Notes: generated by a model not told the origin, from the sequence alone. DNA of 64,000 nucleotides from Oscillospiraceae bacterium (GCA_910575695.1 CAJTGJ010000019.1:21103-85102), one strand, 5' to 3'. Positions 26,226-35,007 are shown, counted from the stretch's first letter. Numbers and translations: made by a program.

Positions 26226-26253
26226 CCGCCGCGCCCGGGGCTGGACGCGGCGG
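26226..26253. terminator. hairpin between the RNA candidate and a convergent gene
   Basis: CCGCCGCG (26226-26233) pairs with CGCGGCGG (26246-26253); ACGTTTTCTC follows on the plus strand. It lies 8 bases beyond the stop of the minus-strand gene at 26262 and could serve both directions. Confidence 0.45.
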
Positions 26254-26261
26254 ACGTTTTC

Positions 26262-26906
26262 TCACTGGGGACGGTGGGTTTCAATAAAGTCGGACAAGAT
26301 CACGTCAAAGCTGTCGTTCATCTCAAAGGGCAGGTCGTAATCCACCGGGGTGTTTACCAGGCACTTGTCCAGCGCGCTGGAGACCTCGTCGGACCTCCGG
26401 CCCAGCTCGGTGGCCATCCCCCGCACCCGGGTACGGTTGAAGTTGATGGTGGTCACCCGTTTGGCATCACAGCGGTAGCTCACCTGGTTGCCTTCGCCGT
26501 TGAACCGGTAGCCGCTGCCCGCCCCGGCCAGCACCACCTCGCTGTTGCGCAGGGCGGACATACGCCGGAAGGTTTCCGCCAGCGTCTGCCGCACCCGGTT
26601 CAGCCCCGCCTCGCTGTCCATGTCGATGGGCAGGCCCGCCTTGGCCTTGCAGATGGCGGCGCTGAGCTTCTCCCGCTGGGCCAGCATCTCCATGAGGAAT
26701 GCGGCCACCTCGTTGATGTGCTCCGCGTACTGGCTGGGTGCGGCATCCTCAATCACGGCGTCCTCCTCCCCCGCCGCCGCCTTGCTGCGCAGGTGGGTGG
26801 TGGTCACCTTCAAAATATTGCCGTCGTCCCGGAGGATGTAGCCGGCCTGCTCCATCACGGCCTGGAGCTTGTTCTGGGCGCGGAACGCGTCCTTCAGATT
26901 CATCAT
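26262..26906 (-). CDS. uncharacterised helical protein beside the flagellin-like gene
   Basis: A 214-residue soluble protein (MMNLKDAFRAQNKLQAVMEQAGYIL...). The N-terminal ~120 residues look helical with a possible coiled coil (AEHINEVAAFLMEMLAQREKLSAAI); the C-terminal half has conserved-looking patches RVTTINFNRTRVRGMATELGRRSDEVSSALDKCLVNTPVDYDLPFEM. No known family was recognised. It follows the flagellin-like gene by 74 bases on the same strand, with its own AAAGGAGTG site, so it may be an export chaperone or partner of that protein; this is a guess from context. Confidence 0.7.
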   Translation of the reverse strand: MMNLKDAFRAQNKLQAVMEQAGYILRDDGNILKVTTTHLRSKAAAGEEDAVIEDAAPSQYAEHINEVAAFLMEMLAQREKLSAAICKAKAGLPIDMDSEAGLNRVRQTLAETFRRMSALRNSEVVLAGAGSGYRFNGEGNQVSYRCDAKRVTTINFNRTRVRGMATELGRRSDEVSSALDKCLVNTPVDYDLPFEMNDSFDVILSDFIETHRPQ

Positions 26907-26980
26907 GGGAAATCACTCCTTTGTCGCTGCTGTGGGTCTATCTTACACCCTGGACCCCCCATTGTCATTGAACCGCTGGT

Positions 26981-29956
26981 TTAATTCCTCAGCAGCGCCC
27001 CCACGTCCTCCATCCCCCTGGCCTTGAGGAACTTGGCCTTGGGGGACAGCCGCAGCACCTCCCGGATGTCGTTGGCCAGCGACTTGGCCTCATTGTTGTT
27101 CCGCACCACCCGGGTGTACTGCTGGACGTTGTGCATACTGCTGAAGCTCTGGCCCAGCTGGCCGTACATGGCGCCGTAGGCCCCCTGGAGCCGGGTCATC
27201 CACTTCCGGTCGGAGACGATCACGTTGATGGCGGACCGGGCCTTCTCCCGGGTGGACAGGTCCAGCCCCTCCAGCCGCAGAGCCTTGGCGGAAATGTGGA
27301 ACTTGGGCATGGTCAGGGACGCCTCCCCCATCTGGATGGACAGTCCCTTCTGGGTCCACAGCTTAGCCCCGCCGATATCCGTCCCGGCGGACACCTGCAC
27401 CTTGCCGCAGTTGCCGAACAGACAGCCGCCGATATCGCCGTCCGGACCGCCGCCCCTGGCCTGGGCCACCCGGGCGGAGCCGGTGATGGTCACGTCGCCG
27501 CAGGCGCCCTGTATGCCCGCGCCGATGGCTGCGGCACAGCTGTCCGCCAGGGCGGTGACGATGCCGCCCTGGATACGGATGTCGCCCACAGCCGCCCCCG
27601 CCGCGCCGCCGATGCCCGCGCCGCCCCCGGCGCCCACGGCGGAGACCACCCCGTCCCGGATAAGGATCAGCCCGGTGCGCTCCTGGCCCGCGCCGCTGTT
27701 CCGGCCGATGCCCGCCGCGCCCTTGCCGCCCCTGGCGGTGAGGACGCCGTCCGGTTTGCTCCGGTCGCCCTTGGCGTGGTCGATGGTGAGGGCGGTGTTG
27801 TCCCCCAGGGCAATGCCCGCAAAACCCGGGCCGCTCTCAAATACGTTTTCCGTTCCCCGCTCCAGCAGCAGAGTCACATCGTTTTTCCGCCCCAAAGCAC
27901 AGGCTCCGCCGGTATCCACCCGGCACTCCACGCCGTCCAGGGCCAGCCGGATCTTCCCGATGCCGTCCGCCAGCGCCAGCCTGCCGCTGAACCGCTCCAT
28001 ATTGGCGTCCGTACCCGCGCCGCCGGAGACGGCGGTCACCTCGCCGGTGAGGATATACAGGGTCTGGGTTTCCTCCTCATACCGCCAGTCCACGTCCTGC
28101 TCCCCGCCGGTGACAGTGAAGGGGTTGGGGTACATGGACACCATCTGGAACCCGCCCTGGCGCTCATCCCAGCGCACATAGACATAGTGGGCGGCGGACC
28201 GCCCCGCCCTGTCCCGGCCCCGGAGGGCGATGGTGTGGGCGGGCCAGCCCTTGTCCTCGTTCCCCTTCAGCAGCCACATACGGGCGGGGTCAAACTGCTG
28301 CCCCGGCAGGCCGAACCGCCCGTCTTTGCCGTCCAACGCCATGCCGGTGAGGGCGCTCCACTCGGGAAGCATGGTCTTCCACAGGATATCAAAGGGTGTC
28401 AGCCTCTCGCCCTGGGCATTGTGCACCGCAAGGCTGTCCGGGGCCAGCAGCAGCACCGCCCCGTCCACGACCACCGAAACGCCCTGCTTCTCAAGGGCCT
28501 GCGCCTGGTCCAGCACCACCACGCCCCCGATGAGCCGCAGTACGCCGTCCACGCCCCTGAGCTGTCCGATGTGAACAATCCCGCCGCCCTCCAGGGTGAG
28601 GGCGGCCCCCTCCTGGAGCTGTATCTGGGACAGCACGTTTTCCCCCGCAAGGATCAGCCGGGCCTGCCCTCCCTCCACGGTCAGCCGGGGGATCGCCACC
28701 TGCTGAATGGTCACCGTCCCATCCCCGCCCGACAGCCGTACAGCGGGAGTTTTCTGCCCCATTCCACGCAGGGTCATGTCCTGAGCCGTATTCAGCGTCA
28801 GCTCGCCCGTCGTCCCGTCAAACGCCGCGCCGGACAAATCCCGGCCCGACACCTGCACCGTACCGGACTTCTCTGTGCCCAGCTCCTGCGCGGCCATCTG
28901 GGACGCGGCCTCCTGCCCCGCCGCGTCCTGGGCCGCCGCCCCCTCCGAGGAACCAAGCCCGTCCAGCAGCGACAGCAGCCCGCCGGAACCGTCCAGCATG
29001 GCCATCAGGTTCATCAGCATATCCAGATTGCCGCCCGCCGCCAGCATATCCAGCAGGGAACCGTCCACAGCCCCCTCCTGTCCAAACAGAACGCCCATCA
29101 GAAACAGCTCCAGCCCGGGGGCCGTGCCCCCCAGGAACTGGGCCTCAAAATCCGCCATGCTGGTGAACGCGCCCCCGGTCAGCAGGCTCAGCGCCTCGTC
29201 CGGCGAAGCGCCGCCCGCCACCGCGTCCAGGAAAAGCTGAAGCCCCTGAGCCGCCAGCTCCGGGTCGATGGCCCCGTAGGACGGCCCTCCGGCGATCATG
29301 GCTCCCAGATAGTACGCCGTCACATAGTCCGCCGCCGAGCCCTCCCCCAGCGATACGTTCCCCAGCGCCGCCAGCATCTCCCAGCTGTTCATGCCGCTGC
29401 TGATGCCCAGCGCCTCCTGCATCTCCGACTGGGAGGGCCGCTCCCCGGCCATGCCGCTGGTCAGCCATCCGGGCAGACTGGATCCACCCTCCTGCTTGTC
29501 GGACAGGCTTTTCATCACCGCGTCCACCAGGGCGTCCAGCCCTTCCCAGCCCTCCCCGTCCTCCTGGAACAGTCCGTCCTTGATCCCGTTCTCCGCGATC
29601 CGCTGGATCTCGTCCCGCAGATGCTCCAGCTCCGACTGGAGGGCCTCCCGGTCAATGGAGCCGTCCCCCGCCGCCTGCCGGGCCAGCTTCTCCATTTTGC
29701 CCAGGCTGTCCTCCACCTCGGCCAGGGCGGCTTCCCCCGACTGGAGGGTGCGCTTCCCCTCCCGCAGGTACTGGCCCACCTTGTCCACCTGGCTCATCAG
29801 CTGGCGCAGCGTCTCCGACACGGTCACCGCGGCCCGGTTGGCCGTCCGCCGGGTCGTCTGGAGCGGGGCGGCTGCGGCCTGCTTGGCCGTCTTGTTCAGC
29901 GCCTGGAATTGGGGCGCGTTGATCTCCCTGTTTCTGCGAATTGTCAGCTCTCCCAT
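26981..29956 (-). CDS. giant flagellin-like protein with ~780-residue beta-rich insertion
   Basis: A 991-residue protein. Residues about 60-125 (SGEAALAEVEDSLGKMEKLARQAA, then DREALQSELEHLRDEIQRIAENG) match the flagellin D1 helix, and the start MGELTIRRNREINAPQFQALNKT resembles flagellin D0. The last ~95 residues (RLQGAYGAMYGQLGQSFSSMHNVQQ...) resemble the C-terminal D1/D0 helices. In between are Gly/Ala-rich beta-helix-like repeats (GAGIGGAAGAAVGDI, AAIGAGIQGACGDVTI). The ATG at 29956 is preferred over one 17 codons upstream because AAAGGAGG precedes it. No Sec signal. It may be a filament subunit with a huge exposed domain, or a secreted adhesin using flagellar export. Confidence 0.6.
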   Translation of the reverse strand: MGELTIRRNREINAPQFQALNKTAKQAAAAPLQTTRRTANRAAVTVSETLRQLMSQVDKVGQYLREGKRTLQSGEAALAEVEDSLGKMEKLARQAAGDGSIDREALQSELEHLRDEIQRIAENGIKDGLFQEDGEGWEGLDALVDAVMKSLSDKQEGGSSLPGWLTSGMAGERPSQSEMQEALGISSGMNSWEMLAALGNVSLGEGSAADYVTAYYLGAMIAGGPSYGAIDPELAAQGLQLFLDAVAGGASPDEALSLLTGGAFTSMADFEAQFLGGTAPGLELFLMGVLFGQEGAVDGSLLDMLAAGGNLDMLMNLMAMLDGSGGLLSLLDGLGSSEGAAAQDAAGQEAASQMAAQELGTEKSGTVQVSGRDLSGAAFDGTTGELTLNTAQDMTLRGMGQKTPAVRLSGGDGTVTIQQVAIPRLTVEGGQARLILAGENVLSQIQLQEGAALTLEGGGIVHIGQLRGVDGVLRLIGGVVVLDQAQALEKQGVSVVVDGAVLLLAPDSLAVHNAQGERLTPFDILWKTMLPEWSALTGMALDGKDGRFGLPGQQFDPARMWLLKGNEDKGWPAHTIALRGRDRAGRSAAHYVYVRWDERQGGFQMVSMYPNPFTVTGGEQDVDWRYEEETQTLYILTGEVTAVSGGAGTDANMERFSGRLALADGIGKIRLALDGVECRVDTGGACALGRKNDVTLLLERGTENVFESGPGFAGIALGDNTALTIDHAKGDRSKPDGVLTARGGKGAAGIGRNSGAGQERTGLILIRDGVVSAVGAGGGAGIGGAAGAAVGDIRIQGGIVTALADSCAAAIGAGIQGACGDVTITGSARVAQARGGGPDGDIGGCLFGNCGKVQVSAGTDIGGAKLWTQKGLSIQMGEASLTMPKFHISAKALRLEGLDLSTREKARSAINVIVSDRKWMTRLQGAYGAMYGQLGQSFSSMHNVQQYTRVVRNNNEAKSLANDIREVLRLSPKAKFLKARGMEDVGALLRN

Positions 29957-30097
29957 TACAAGGGCCTCCTTTGCCGGACCGCCGAAGCCGTCCTCTTTTG
30001 ATTTCATATCGTCCCATTAAGAGGAAAAATTAAGCTGTATGCTGAAACCGCGCCCATGTCCGGCCTCTCATTTTGTGAAATTTTGTCCTGTTCCACC

Positions 30098-30149
30098 AAA
30101 AAAGCGGCACAAACAGGCGGTCCAAGGCCGTCCGTTTGTGCCGCTTTTT
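30098..30149. terminator. bidirectional terminator
   Basis: GCGGCACAAAC (30104-30114) pairs with GTTTGTGCCGC (30134-30144), flanked by an A-run and a T-run that work as T-runs in both directions. It ends the hemerythrin-receiver transcript on the minus strand. Confidence 0.85.
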
Positions 30150-30161
30150 ATGAGACGAAAT

Positions 30162-31526
30162 TTACCGCGCCACGCTCCGGCCCATAAAATCGTCGATCTT
30201 TTTCTTGATATCCGCAGGCTTCAGATATTTCAGCAGGTACCCCGCCGGCTTCAGCGCCAGCAGCTGGGTCACAATGTCCGGGTCGTCCCTTCCGGTGAGG
30301 AAAAACACCGGGATATCCGCGAAGGACTCCTCCGAACGGAGCATCATCAGCGTCTGGCTCCCGTTGCACACCGGCATCTCGTAGTCCAGCAGGACCATAT
30401 CCGGCCGGTTCAGCGTGATGGCCCGGATGGCGGCCACCCCGGATTCCGCCAGCGACACCTCGTAGCCGTTCTCCAGCAGGTTCTTCATCGCCTGCCGCAC
30501 GGTGGCGGAGTCGTCCACCACCAGGATCTTCCGCTTCTGTCCGGCGGCGTCCTGCTCCCGGCGCTGCGTCAGGTAGCTCTCGATTTTTTCAGAGGTGTTG
30601 GCGTACCCCAGCGGCGTCCCCACCCCCTTCTCCAGCAGGTGGGGCGCGATCACGCAGTAGGCGAAGTACCCCGCGCCGCCGGTGTTGAACAGCAGGCTGG
30701 CCTGGGGCTTTTTCCGATGGAACATCGTCTGGAACTGCTCGTAGGACAGGAGGTTTTCCTCCTTCAGCTCACAGCCGCTTGTCTCGGGGAAGTGCTCCAT
30801 GACACGCCCCACAAACTGCCGGGCGGTGTAACGGGCGGCGTTGGTCAGCATGGCGTCCAGCTTGTTTGTCTTGAGGCCCATCACCTTTCCCACCGTATTC
30901 ACCAGCAGCTTTTCCTCAAAGGCCATGAAGATCTCCTGCATTTCCTCCTCCTGGGGCCTGCCGTACACCAGCCGGTAGTACACCCCGTTCCCAAACCGCT
31001 CCCCGCCATAGGCATCGCTGACGGCCTGGGATTCCAGGCGGAACATATCGAACACCAGGTGGACGATCACCTTTTTCATGGCGTCGGCCTCCTCGTGCGG
31101 CAGGAGGTTTTCCCAGGCGCTGGCCCCCTTCTCCCGGATGGCCTGGTCCTCCGTCAGGGTATGCCCGATGAGCCAGCCCGCGCACACGCCCAGGAAATGC
31201 TCCATGGCGTCCTCGGAATATCCCGTCGCCACCAGCTCCTGCTCCAAAATCGGGAGGGTATTTTCCCGGAACCCTCTATGTATGCCCTGATGGCGTTTCA
31301 GCCCCTCGTCCCCAATGGACTTCATATAGGCTTCCTCATCGGCAAAATGCTGGATCGTATGGCCTTTGAAGTACTTGATCCCTTCCTGGCAGATCCACTG
31401 GTTGTCTTTCTGCTCCTCCCGAAAGGCGAACAGTCTATTGATGATCCGAAACAGCTGCTGATGTTCCCTGTCGATGGCTTCCACCCCGATGTTGTATTCC
31501 TCCCGCCACACAAACCGGCCTTCCAT
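30162..31526 (-). CDS. hemerythrin domain - CheX-like middle - receiver domain protein
   Basis: A 454-residue soluble protein. Residues 1-135 are a bacteriohemerythrin with the di-iron ligand set (DREHQQLF, HTIQHFADEE, HQGIH, HTLTED), which binds O2 or NO. Residues about 165-310 resemble a chemotaxis CheX/CheC-like or energy-sensing fold (FEEKLLVNTVGKVMGLKTNKLDAML), tentative. Residues about 330-450 are a CheY-like receiver with phospho-acceptor Asp in DMVLLDYEMP and the Lys in LLKYLKP. GGAGGAAG before the ATG at 31526 decides the start. Probably an oxygen/NO-responsive signalling protein acting on motility or chemotaxis. Confidence 0.85.
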   Translation of the reverse strand: MEGRFVWREEYNIGVEAIDREHQQLFRIINRLFAFREEQKDNQWICQEGIKYFKGHTIQHFADEEAYMKSIGDEGLKRHQGIHRGFRENTLPILEQELVATGYSEDAMEHFLGVCAGWLIGHTLTEDQAIREKGASAWENLLPHEEADAMKKVIVHLVFDMFRLESQAVSDAYGGERFGNGVYYRLVYGRPQEEEMQEIFMAFEEKLLVNTVGKVMGLKTNKLDAMLTNAARYTARQFVGRVMEHFPETSGCELKEENLLSYEQFQTMFHRKKPQASLLFNTGGAGYFAYCVIAPHLLEKGVGTPLGYANTSEKIESYLTQRREQDAAGQKRKILVVDDSATVRQAMKNLLENGYEVSLAESGVAAIRAITLNRPDMVLLDYEMPVCNGSQTLMMLRSEESFADIPVFFLTGRDDPDIVTQLLALKPAGYLLKYLKPADIKKKIDDFMGRSVAR

Positions 31527-31608
31527 GTGACTTCCTCCTTTGATCCTAACAGGCATTTTTGCCCGCGATCACAAAAATCCCTCTTGGACACGGGCAATCA
31601 CGGTAAGG

Positions 31609-31637
31609 ATTATACCACAAACCGATTTCCCCGTCTA
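31609..31637 (-). promoter_or_regulatory. promoter of the hemerythrin-receiver gene
   Basis: Minus-strand TAGACG (31637-31632), 17-base spacer ending in an extended TGG, then TATAAT (31614-31609). The rest of 31527-31899 (373 bases) holds only the GH3 terminator; no other feature was seen. Confidence 0.65.
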
Positions 31638-31838
31638 CTCAATCAAGCCAGATGCTTAAGTCATCATTTTCCCCGGACCGCTCTCAGGTACTCTCCCGCT
31701 CCGCCAGCGGGGCGGCGGCGCCCAGTTCCCCGGCGGCCGGCTCGACAGCTCCATAGATATACCGATATTCCCGGATAGGATGGCCGGACGAATACCCTTT
31801 GGAATCTAAAACAATGGCTTCCCGATGGCCGATGGCAA

Positions 31839-31864
31839 ACGCCGGGCCAAAGCTGGCCCGGCGT
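31839..31864 (-). terminator. hairpin after the GH3 gene
   Basis: Perfect 11-bp stem (31839-31849 with 31854-31864), loop AAGC; on the minus strand followed by TTGCC. It lies 36 bases after the GH3 stop. Confidence 0.6.
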
Positions 31865-31899
31865 CTGCGCGGAATGAGGAAAAAGAGAGGAAAGCAAGG

Positions 31900-34743
31900 C
31901 TATTGGGTCTGCCCCTTCTTGCGGGCGCGGAGGAACAGGAACGCGGCGATTCCGATTACAGCTGCGCCGACACCCACGTCAATACCGATAAACATAGCGG
32001 TCATGCGGTCCGGCCCGAAGGAATCCCGTTCCACCGTGTAGTTCCCGCTGCGCACGATGGTAAACATGATGTTCTTGGACGCCTGGCGCAGAGCCTTGAC
32101 CATGGTGGGGGAATCCAGATTTTCTACCTCGGTACGGACATTGGAGCCGAAGCCCAGCATCATATCGTTGCCGTTGAGCACGCTGTCCATGGTTACCTGG
32201 TAGCCGTAGGAGCCAAACCAATCGGTAAGCACCATGCCCTGGAAGCCCCACTCGCCCCGGAGCACACCGTTGAGCAGCTCGCTGTTGGCGCCCGTCCACT
32301 TGGGACCGATGAGTGTGAAGGAGGACATGACAGCCAGGGGATTGTTGTCATAGTCGTAGTTCTTCACGCAGATTTCAAAAGGCTTCATGTAGATTTCCCG
32401 CAGGGTCTGCTCCGTCAGATGAATCTGCTGGGCGGTGCAGCGGTTGATCTCCTGGTCGTTGACCACGAAATGCTTGATATAGGCGTATACGCCCTTCTCC
32501 CCGGCGGCGTTGATTTCGGCGGAGGCGATGTAACCGGCCAGTACGCCATCCTCGGAATAATACTCGAAGTTGCGGCCATTGAAGGCGGTGCGGTGGGTGT
32601 TCATGGCCGGACCGTACCAGCCGTAGATGTGGCAGTCGGCGTATTCCTGGCCGATGGCCCCGCCCACCTCATAGGCCAGATCCTTGTTCCATGTCTGGGC
32701 GATGAGTACCTCCGTGGGATATGGAGTACCATACACGCCCGCATACCAATCATTCAGTCCGCCGGTGCCGTCGGAATCCATGGTGGCTTTTTTGCCCACG
32801 CTGTCCAGGGCCACGGTGGAGAAGCCTCCGATCTGCACCAGCTGGGACATCTCCTCCGGGGTGAGCTGATCCAGCAGCCTTTCCCAGTCAGGGTCGTCAT
32901 AGGGCTTGCCCATCATATCGGCCAATTTCAGGCCGTTTTTGGCCCCGGTGGCGGGCATCACATCCCCGGCCACGTTGTGGTCGGCGGGGTTGTAGTGGGC
33001 GGTGGAGTGGGCGTCCAGATAGGCCCGGACATCATCGGGCATGGCGAAATCGGTGGGGGCGGTGGTGGCCTCATCGTAGTTGGCGAAGCCATTTGCCCGG
33101 GACAGGTAGGTCACACCGCCGTTGGCGTAGTCCTCAAAGCGGTTGACCGCCGTGTCGTTGTCGCTCTCCCGGCCATTGACGCTGTAGTCGATGTCGGAGG
33201 AGACCGTGAAGGTCTCGGCGTCCAGCTCAGTGTGGGCATCCGCCCGGAGGGAGACGGCGTACTCGCCCGCCTCTAAAATGTAGCCGCCGTTGGCGTTCTT
33301 GATGGCAGAGGAATCATAGGAAGCCATATCTTCCTTGGGGATGGTGAAGGGGATGGTCTGAGCGGCCCCCGCCTCCAGCAAATCGGTCTTGGCGAAGTTC
33401 ACCAGATTCACCGCAGCCTTTTCAATGCCGCCGCTGCTGTAGGGCGGGGTAAAGCAGACCTCAACGACCTCCTTGCCCGCAACACTGCCGGTGTTGGTGA
33501 CCACCACGTCAAAGGTGATGCTGTCGCCGTTGTCGGTGAAGTTTCGGATTTCCTGGGTGAAAGTGGTATAGCTCAGGCCGTGGCCGAAGGGGTACTGCAC
33601 CACGCTGTCATAGTCAAAGGCCATATTGCCCGCCTGGGCCTCGGCGCAGGCCGTCTCATAGAAGCGGTAGCCCACATAGATGCCCTCCACATAGTTGAGG
33701 AAGGACAGCGCCCCCTGGAAGCCGGGGTCATAGGCGGTATACTGCTCCAGCAGGTCATCCACGTTGTCATAGGTAAAGTTGCCGTAGTTGTTGTAGGCGG
33801 GGGTGGCCTTCTGGTCATAAACATAGGTCTCCACCGTGCGGCCCGAGGGGTTCACCGTGCCCTTGAGGATTTTGCCCAGGGCGTTCATGGCGGCGCGCCC
33901 GGTGCCGGGGGCCAGCAGGACGGCCCCAATGGAGTCATAGTCGTTGACGAAGCCCAGCTCCATGGCGTTGTTGGCGTTGACCACCACGACCACGTTATCA
34001 AAATTGGCGGCCACCAGATCGATCATGTCCCGCTCAGTCCGGGACAGCTGGATGTAACTCTCGTCAGGGGCAAAGTCGTCATATTCCTGACTGTTGTTTG
34101 TGTAGGAGGCGGTATAGTAGTTATAACCCGCATTGTTGTCCGCCACAGTCTGGCGCATATCGTCAATGGTGCCGTCAATGACCTTGCTCATGTCGGTGGG
34201 CAGATCCTGACCTTCGCCGCCGGACCGGGCCAACACAATGACAGCGGTGTCAGAGAACGCCTTGGCGTTGTTCATCAGCTCATCGGTGTAATGCTCCGCC
34301 GGGGGTTCGGGCAGGGACCAGTCGGTGAAGCCCACCCCTACACCGGGCAGGGTACGGCTGGGGCTGTACTCGGTGTACAGATCAATGATCTCCTGGTTTA
34401 CCTCAAAGCCGGCGTTTTTCAGAGAGGTGAGCACGTCGATGTTGCCCTCGTTGCTGGAGGCGCCGGAGCCGGTGCCGCCGTAGATGGGGTTGGTAGCGGC
34501 CCAGCCGAACACGTTGATTTTGCCGGTGCCGGACAAGGGAAGCACGCCGTTGTTCTCGGCCAGCACAATGCCCTCGTCGCCCACCTTTTCAATGACCGCC
34601 TCGGAGGCGGCGGCGGATTCGGCGGAAACGGCCCCGTCATAGTTCAGGATGGGGGCCAGATTGTTGTACATGGGGCCGAAGCAGATCACGTTGGCCAGGA
34701 TGGTGACAATGAGCACCCAGGCCAGCCCCGCGCCCCAGCGCAC
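31900..34743 (-). CDS. membrane-anchored, domain-permuted GH3 glycosidase
   Basis: A 947-residue family GH3 enzyme (beta-glucosidase/xylosidase type) in the inverted order: the alpha/beta sandwich comes first (about 50-380, with KxNVFGWAATNPIYGGTGS), then a fibronectin-III-like domain (about 390-560) and last the TIM-barrel with the nucleophile Asp in GFQGMVLTDWFGSYG (about 850). Inverted GH3s are known from Ruminococcus and Butyrivibrio. A membrane helix lies at each end (AWVLIVTILANVICFGP and VGAAVIGIAAFLFLRARKK). The frame begins at a GTG without a Shine-Dalgarno; the likely true start is in another frame upstream (34856), so a frameshift or small deletion is suspected near 34740. Confidence 0.88.
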   Translation of the reverse strand: MRWGAGLAWVLIVTILANVICFGPMYNNLAPILNYDGAVSAESAAASEAVIEKVGDEGIVLAENNGVLPLSGTGKINVFGWAATNPIYGGTGSGASSNEGNIDVLTSLKNAGFEVNQEIIDLYTEYSPSRTLPGVGVGFTDWSLPEPPAEHYTDELMNNAKAFSDTAVIVLARSGGEGQDLPTDMSKVIDGTIDDMRQTVADNNAGYNYYTASYTNNSQEYDDFAPDESYIQLSRTERDMIDLVAANFDNVVVVVNANNAMELGFVNDYDSIGAVLLAPGTGRAAMNALGKILKGTVNPSGRTVETYVYDQKATPAYNNYGNFTYDNVDDLLEQYTAYDPGFQGALSFLNYVEGIYVGYRFYETACAEAQAGNMAFDYDSVVQYPFGHGLSYTTFTQEIRNFTDNGDSITFDVVVTNTGSVAGKEVVEVCFTPPYSSGGIEKAAVNLVNFAKTDLLEAGAAQTIPFTIPKEDMASYDSSAIKNANGGYILEAGEYAVSLRADAHTELDAETFTVSSDIDYSVNGRESDNDTAVNRFEDYANGGVTYLSRANGFANYDEATTAPTDFAMPDDVRAYLDAHSTAHYNPADHNVAGDVMPATGAKNGLKLADMMGKPYDDPDWERLLDQLTPEEMSQLVQIGGFSTVALDSVGKKATMDSDGTGGLNDWYAGVYGTPYPTEVLIAQTWNKDLAYEVGGAIGQEYADCHIYGWYGPAMNTHRTAFNGRNFEYYSEDGVLAGYIASAEINAAGEKGVYAYIKHFVVNDQEINRCTAQQIHLTEQTLREIYMKPFEICVKNYDYDNNPLAVMSSFTLIGPKWTGANSELLNGVLRGEWGFQGMVLTDWFGSYGYQVTMDSVLNGNDMMLGFGSNVRTEVENLDSPTMVKALRQASKNIMFTIVRSGNYTVERDSFGPDRMTAMFIGIDVGVGAAVIGIAAFLFLRARKKGQTQ

Positions 34744-34856
34744 CAGATGGCGTAGATATAACCGCTGAGATTATTGACATACGTGGCTACATCGGTGGGG
34801 CTGACGCCCATCCCCTCAAAAATGGGGGTCAGGAGATTGATCAGAAATTGCAGCAT
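34686..34856 (-). pseudogene. 5' piece of the GH3 gene in a different frame
   Basis: A 56-codon frame (MLQFLINLLTPIFEGMGVSP...NLSGYIYAIW) starts after an excellent GGAGGAACAAAG site and overlaps the start of the GH3 frame by 58 bases. Its first 38 residues look like the amphipathic N-terminus expected before the GH3 membrane helix, while the remainder reads the GH3 helix out of frame. This is what a frameshift or short deletion near 34735-34745 would produce. Translational coupling of a separate peptide is the alternative. Confidence 0.55.
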
Positions 34857-34937
34857 CTTTGTTCCTCCTCGATTCCTTTCCGGTTGTTTTCCTTCTGGTT
34901 CACGCTTCGGAGGTCTGCAGCCCTTCCTCATGGGGCG

Positions 34938-34966
34938 AGTATATATCAGGCTGTGAGAAAATGCAA
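34938..34966 (-). promoter_or_regulatory. promoter of the GH3 gene
   Basis: Minus-strand TTGCAT (34966-34961), 17-base spacer, TATACT (34943-34938). The -35 overlaps the edge of the 31-bp LysR-associated element, as in the matching promoter at 36025. Confidence 0.75.
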
Positions 34967-35007
34967 ATACTTGTTTTCTATATCATGTTATTCTTGTAAT
35001 GAATATC
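34963..35007. promoter_or_regulatory. LysR-type regulator site 1 (GH3 / lysR divergent promoters)
   Basis: The minus strand of 34963-34993 carries a 31-base element that recurs with one mismatch at 35998-36028. Next to it GTTATTC-N7-GAATATC (34987-35007) is an inverted repeat of LysR-box type centred about 66 bases upstream of the predicted GH3 start site. It also overlaps the lysR -35 hexamer (34994-34999), which would give autoregulation. Confidence 0.7.

Noticed and set aside
25905..26255. RNase P RNA, tmRNA, SRP RNA or group II intron
   Set aside because: Signature sequences of these RNAs were looked for and not found; kept only as an unknown structured-RNA candidate.
30008..30097. Sigma-28 (flagellar) promoter for the flagellin-like gene
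   Set aside because: No TAAA-N15-GCCGATAA-like pair with acceptable spacing was found.
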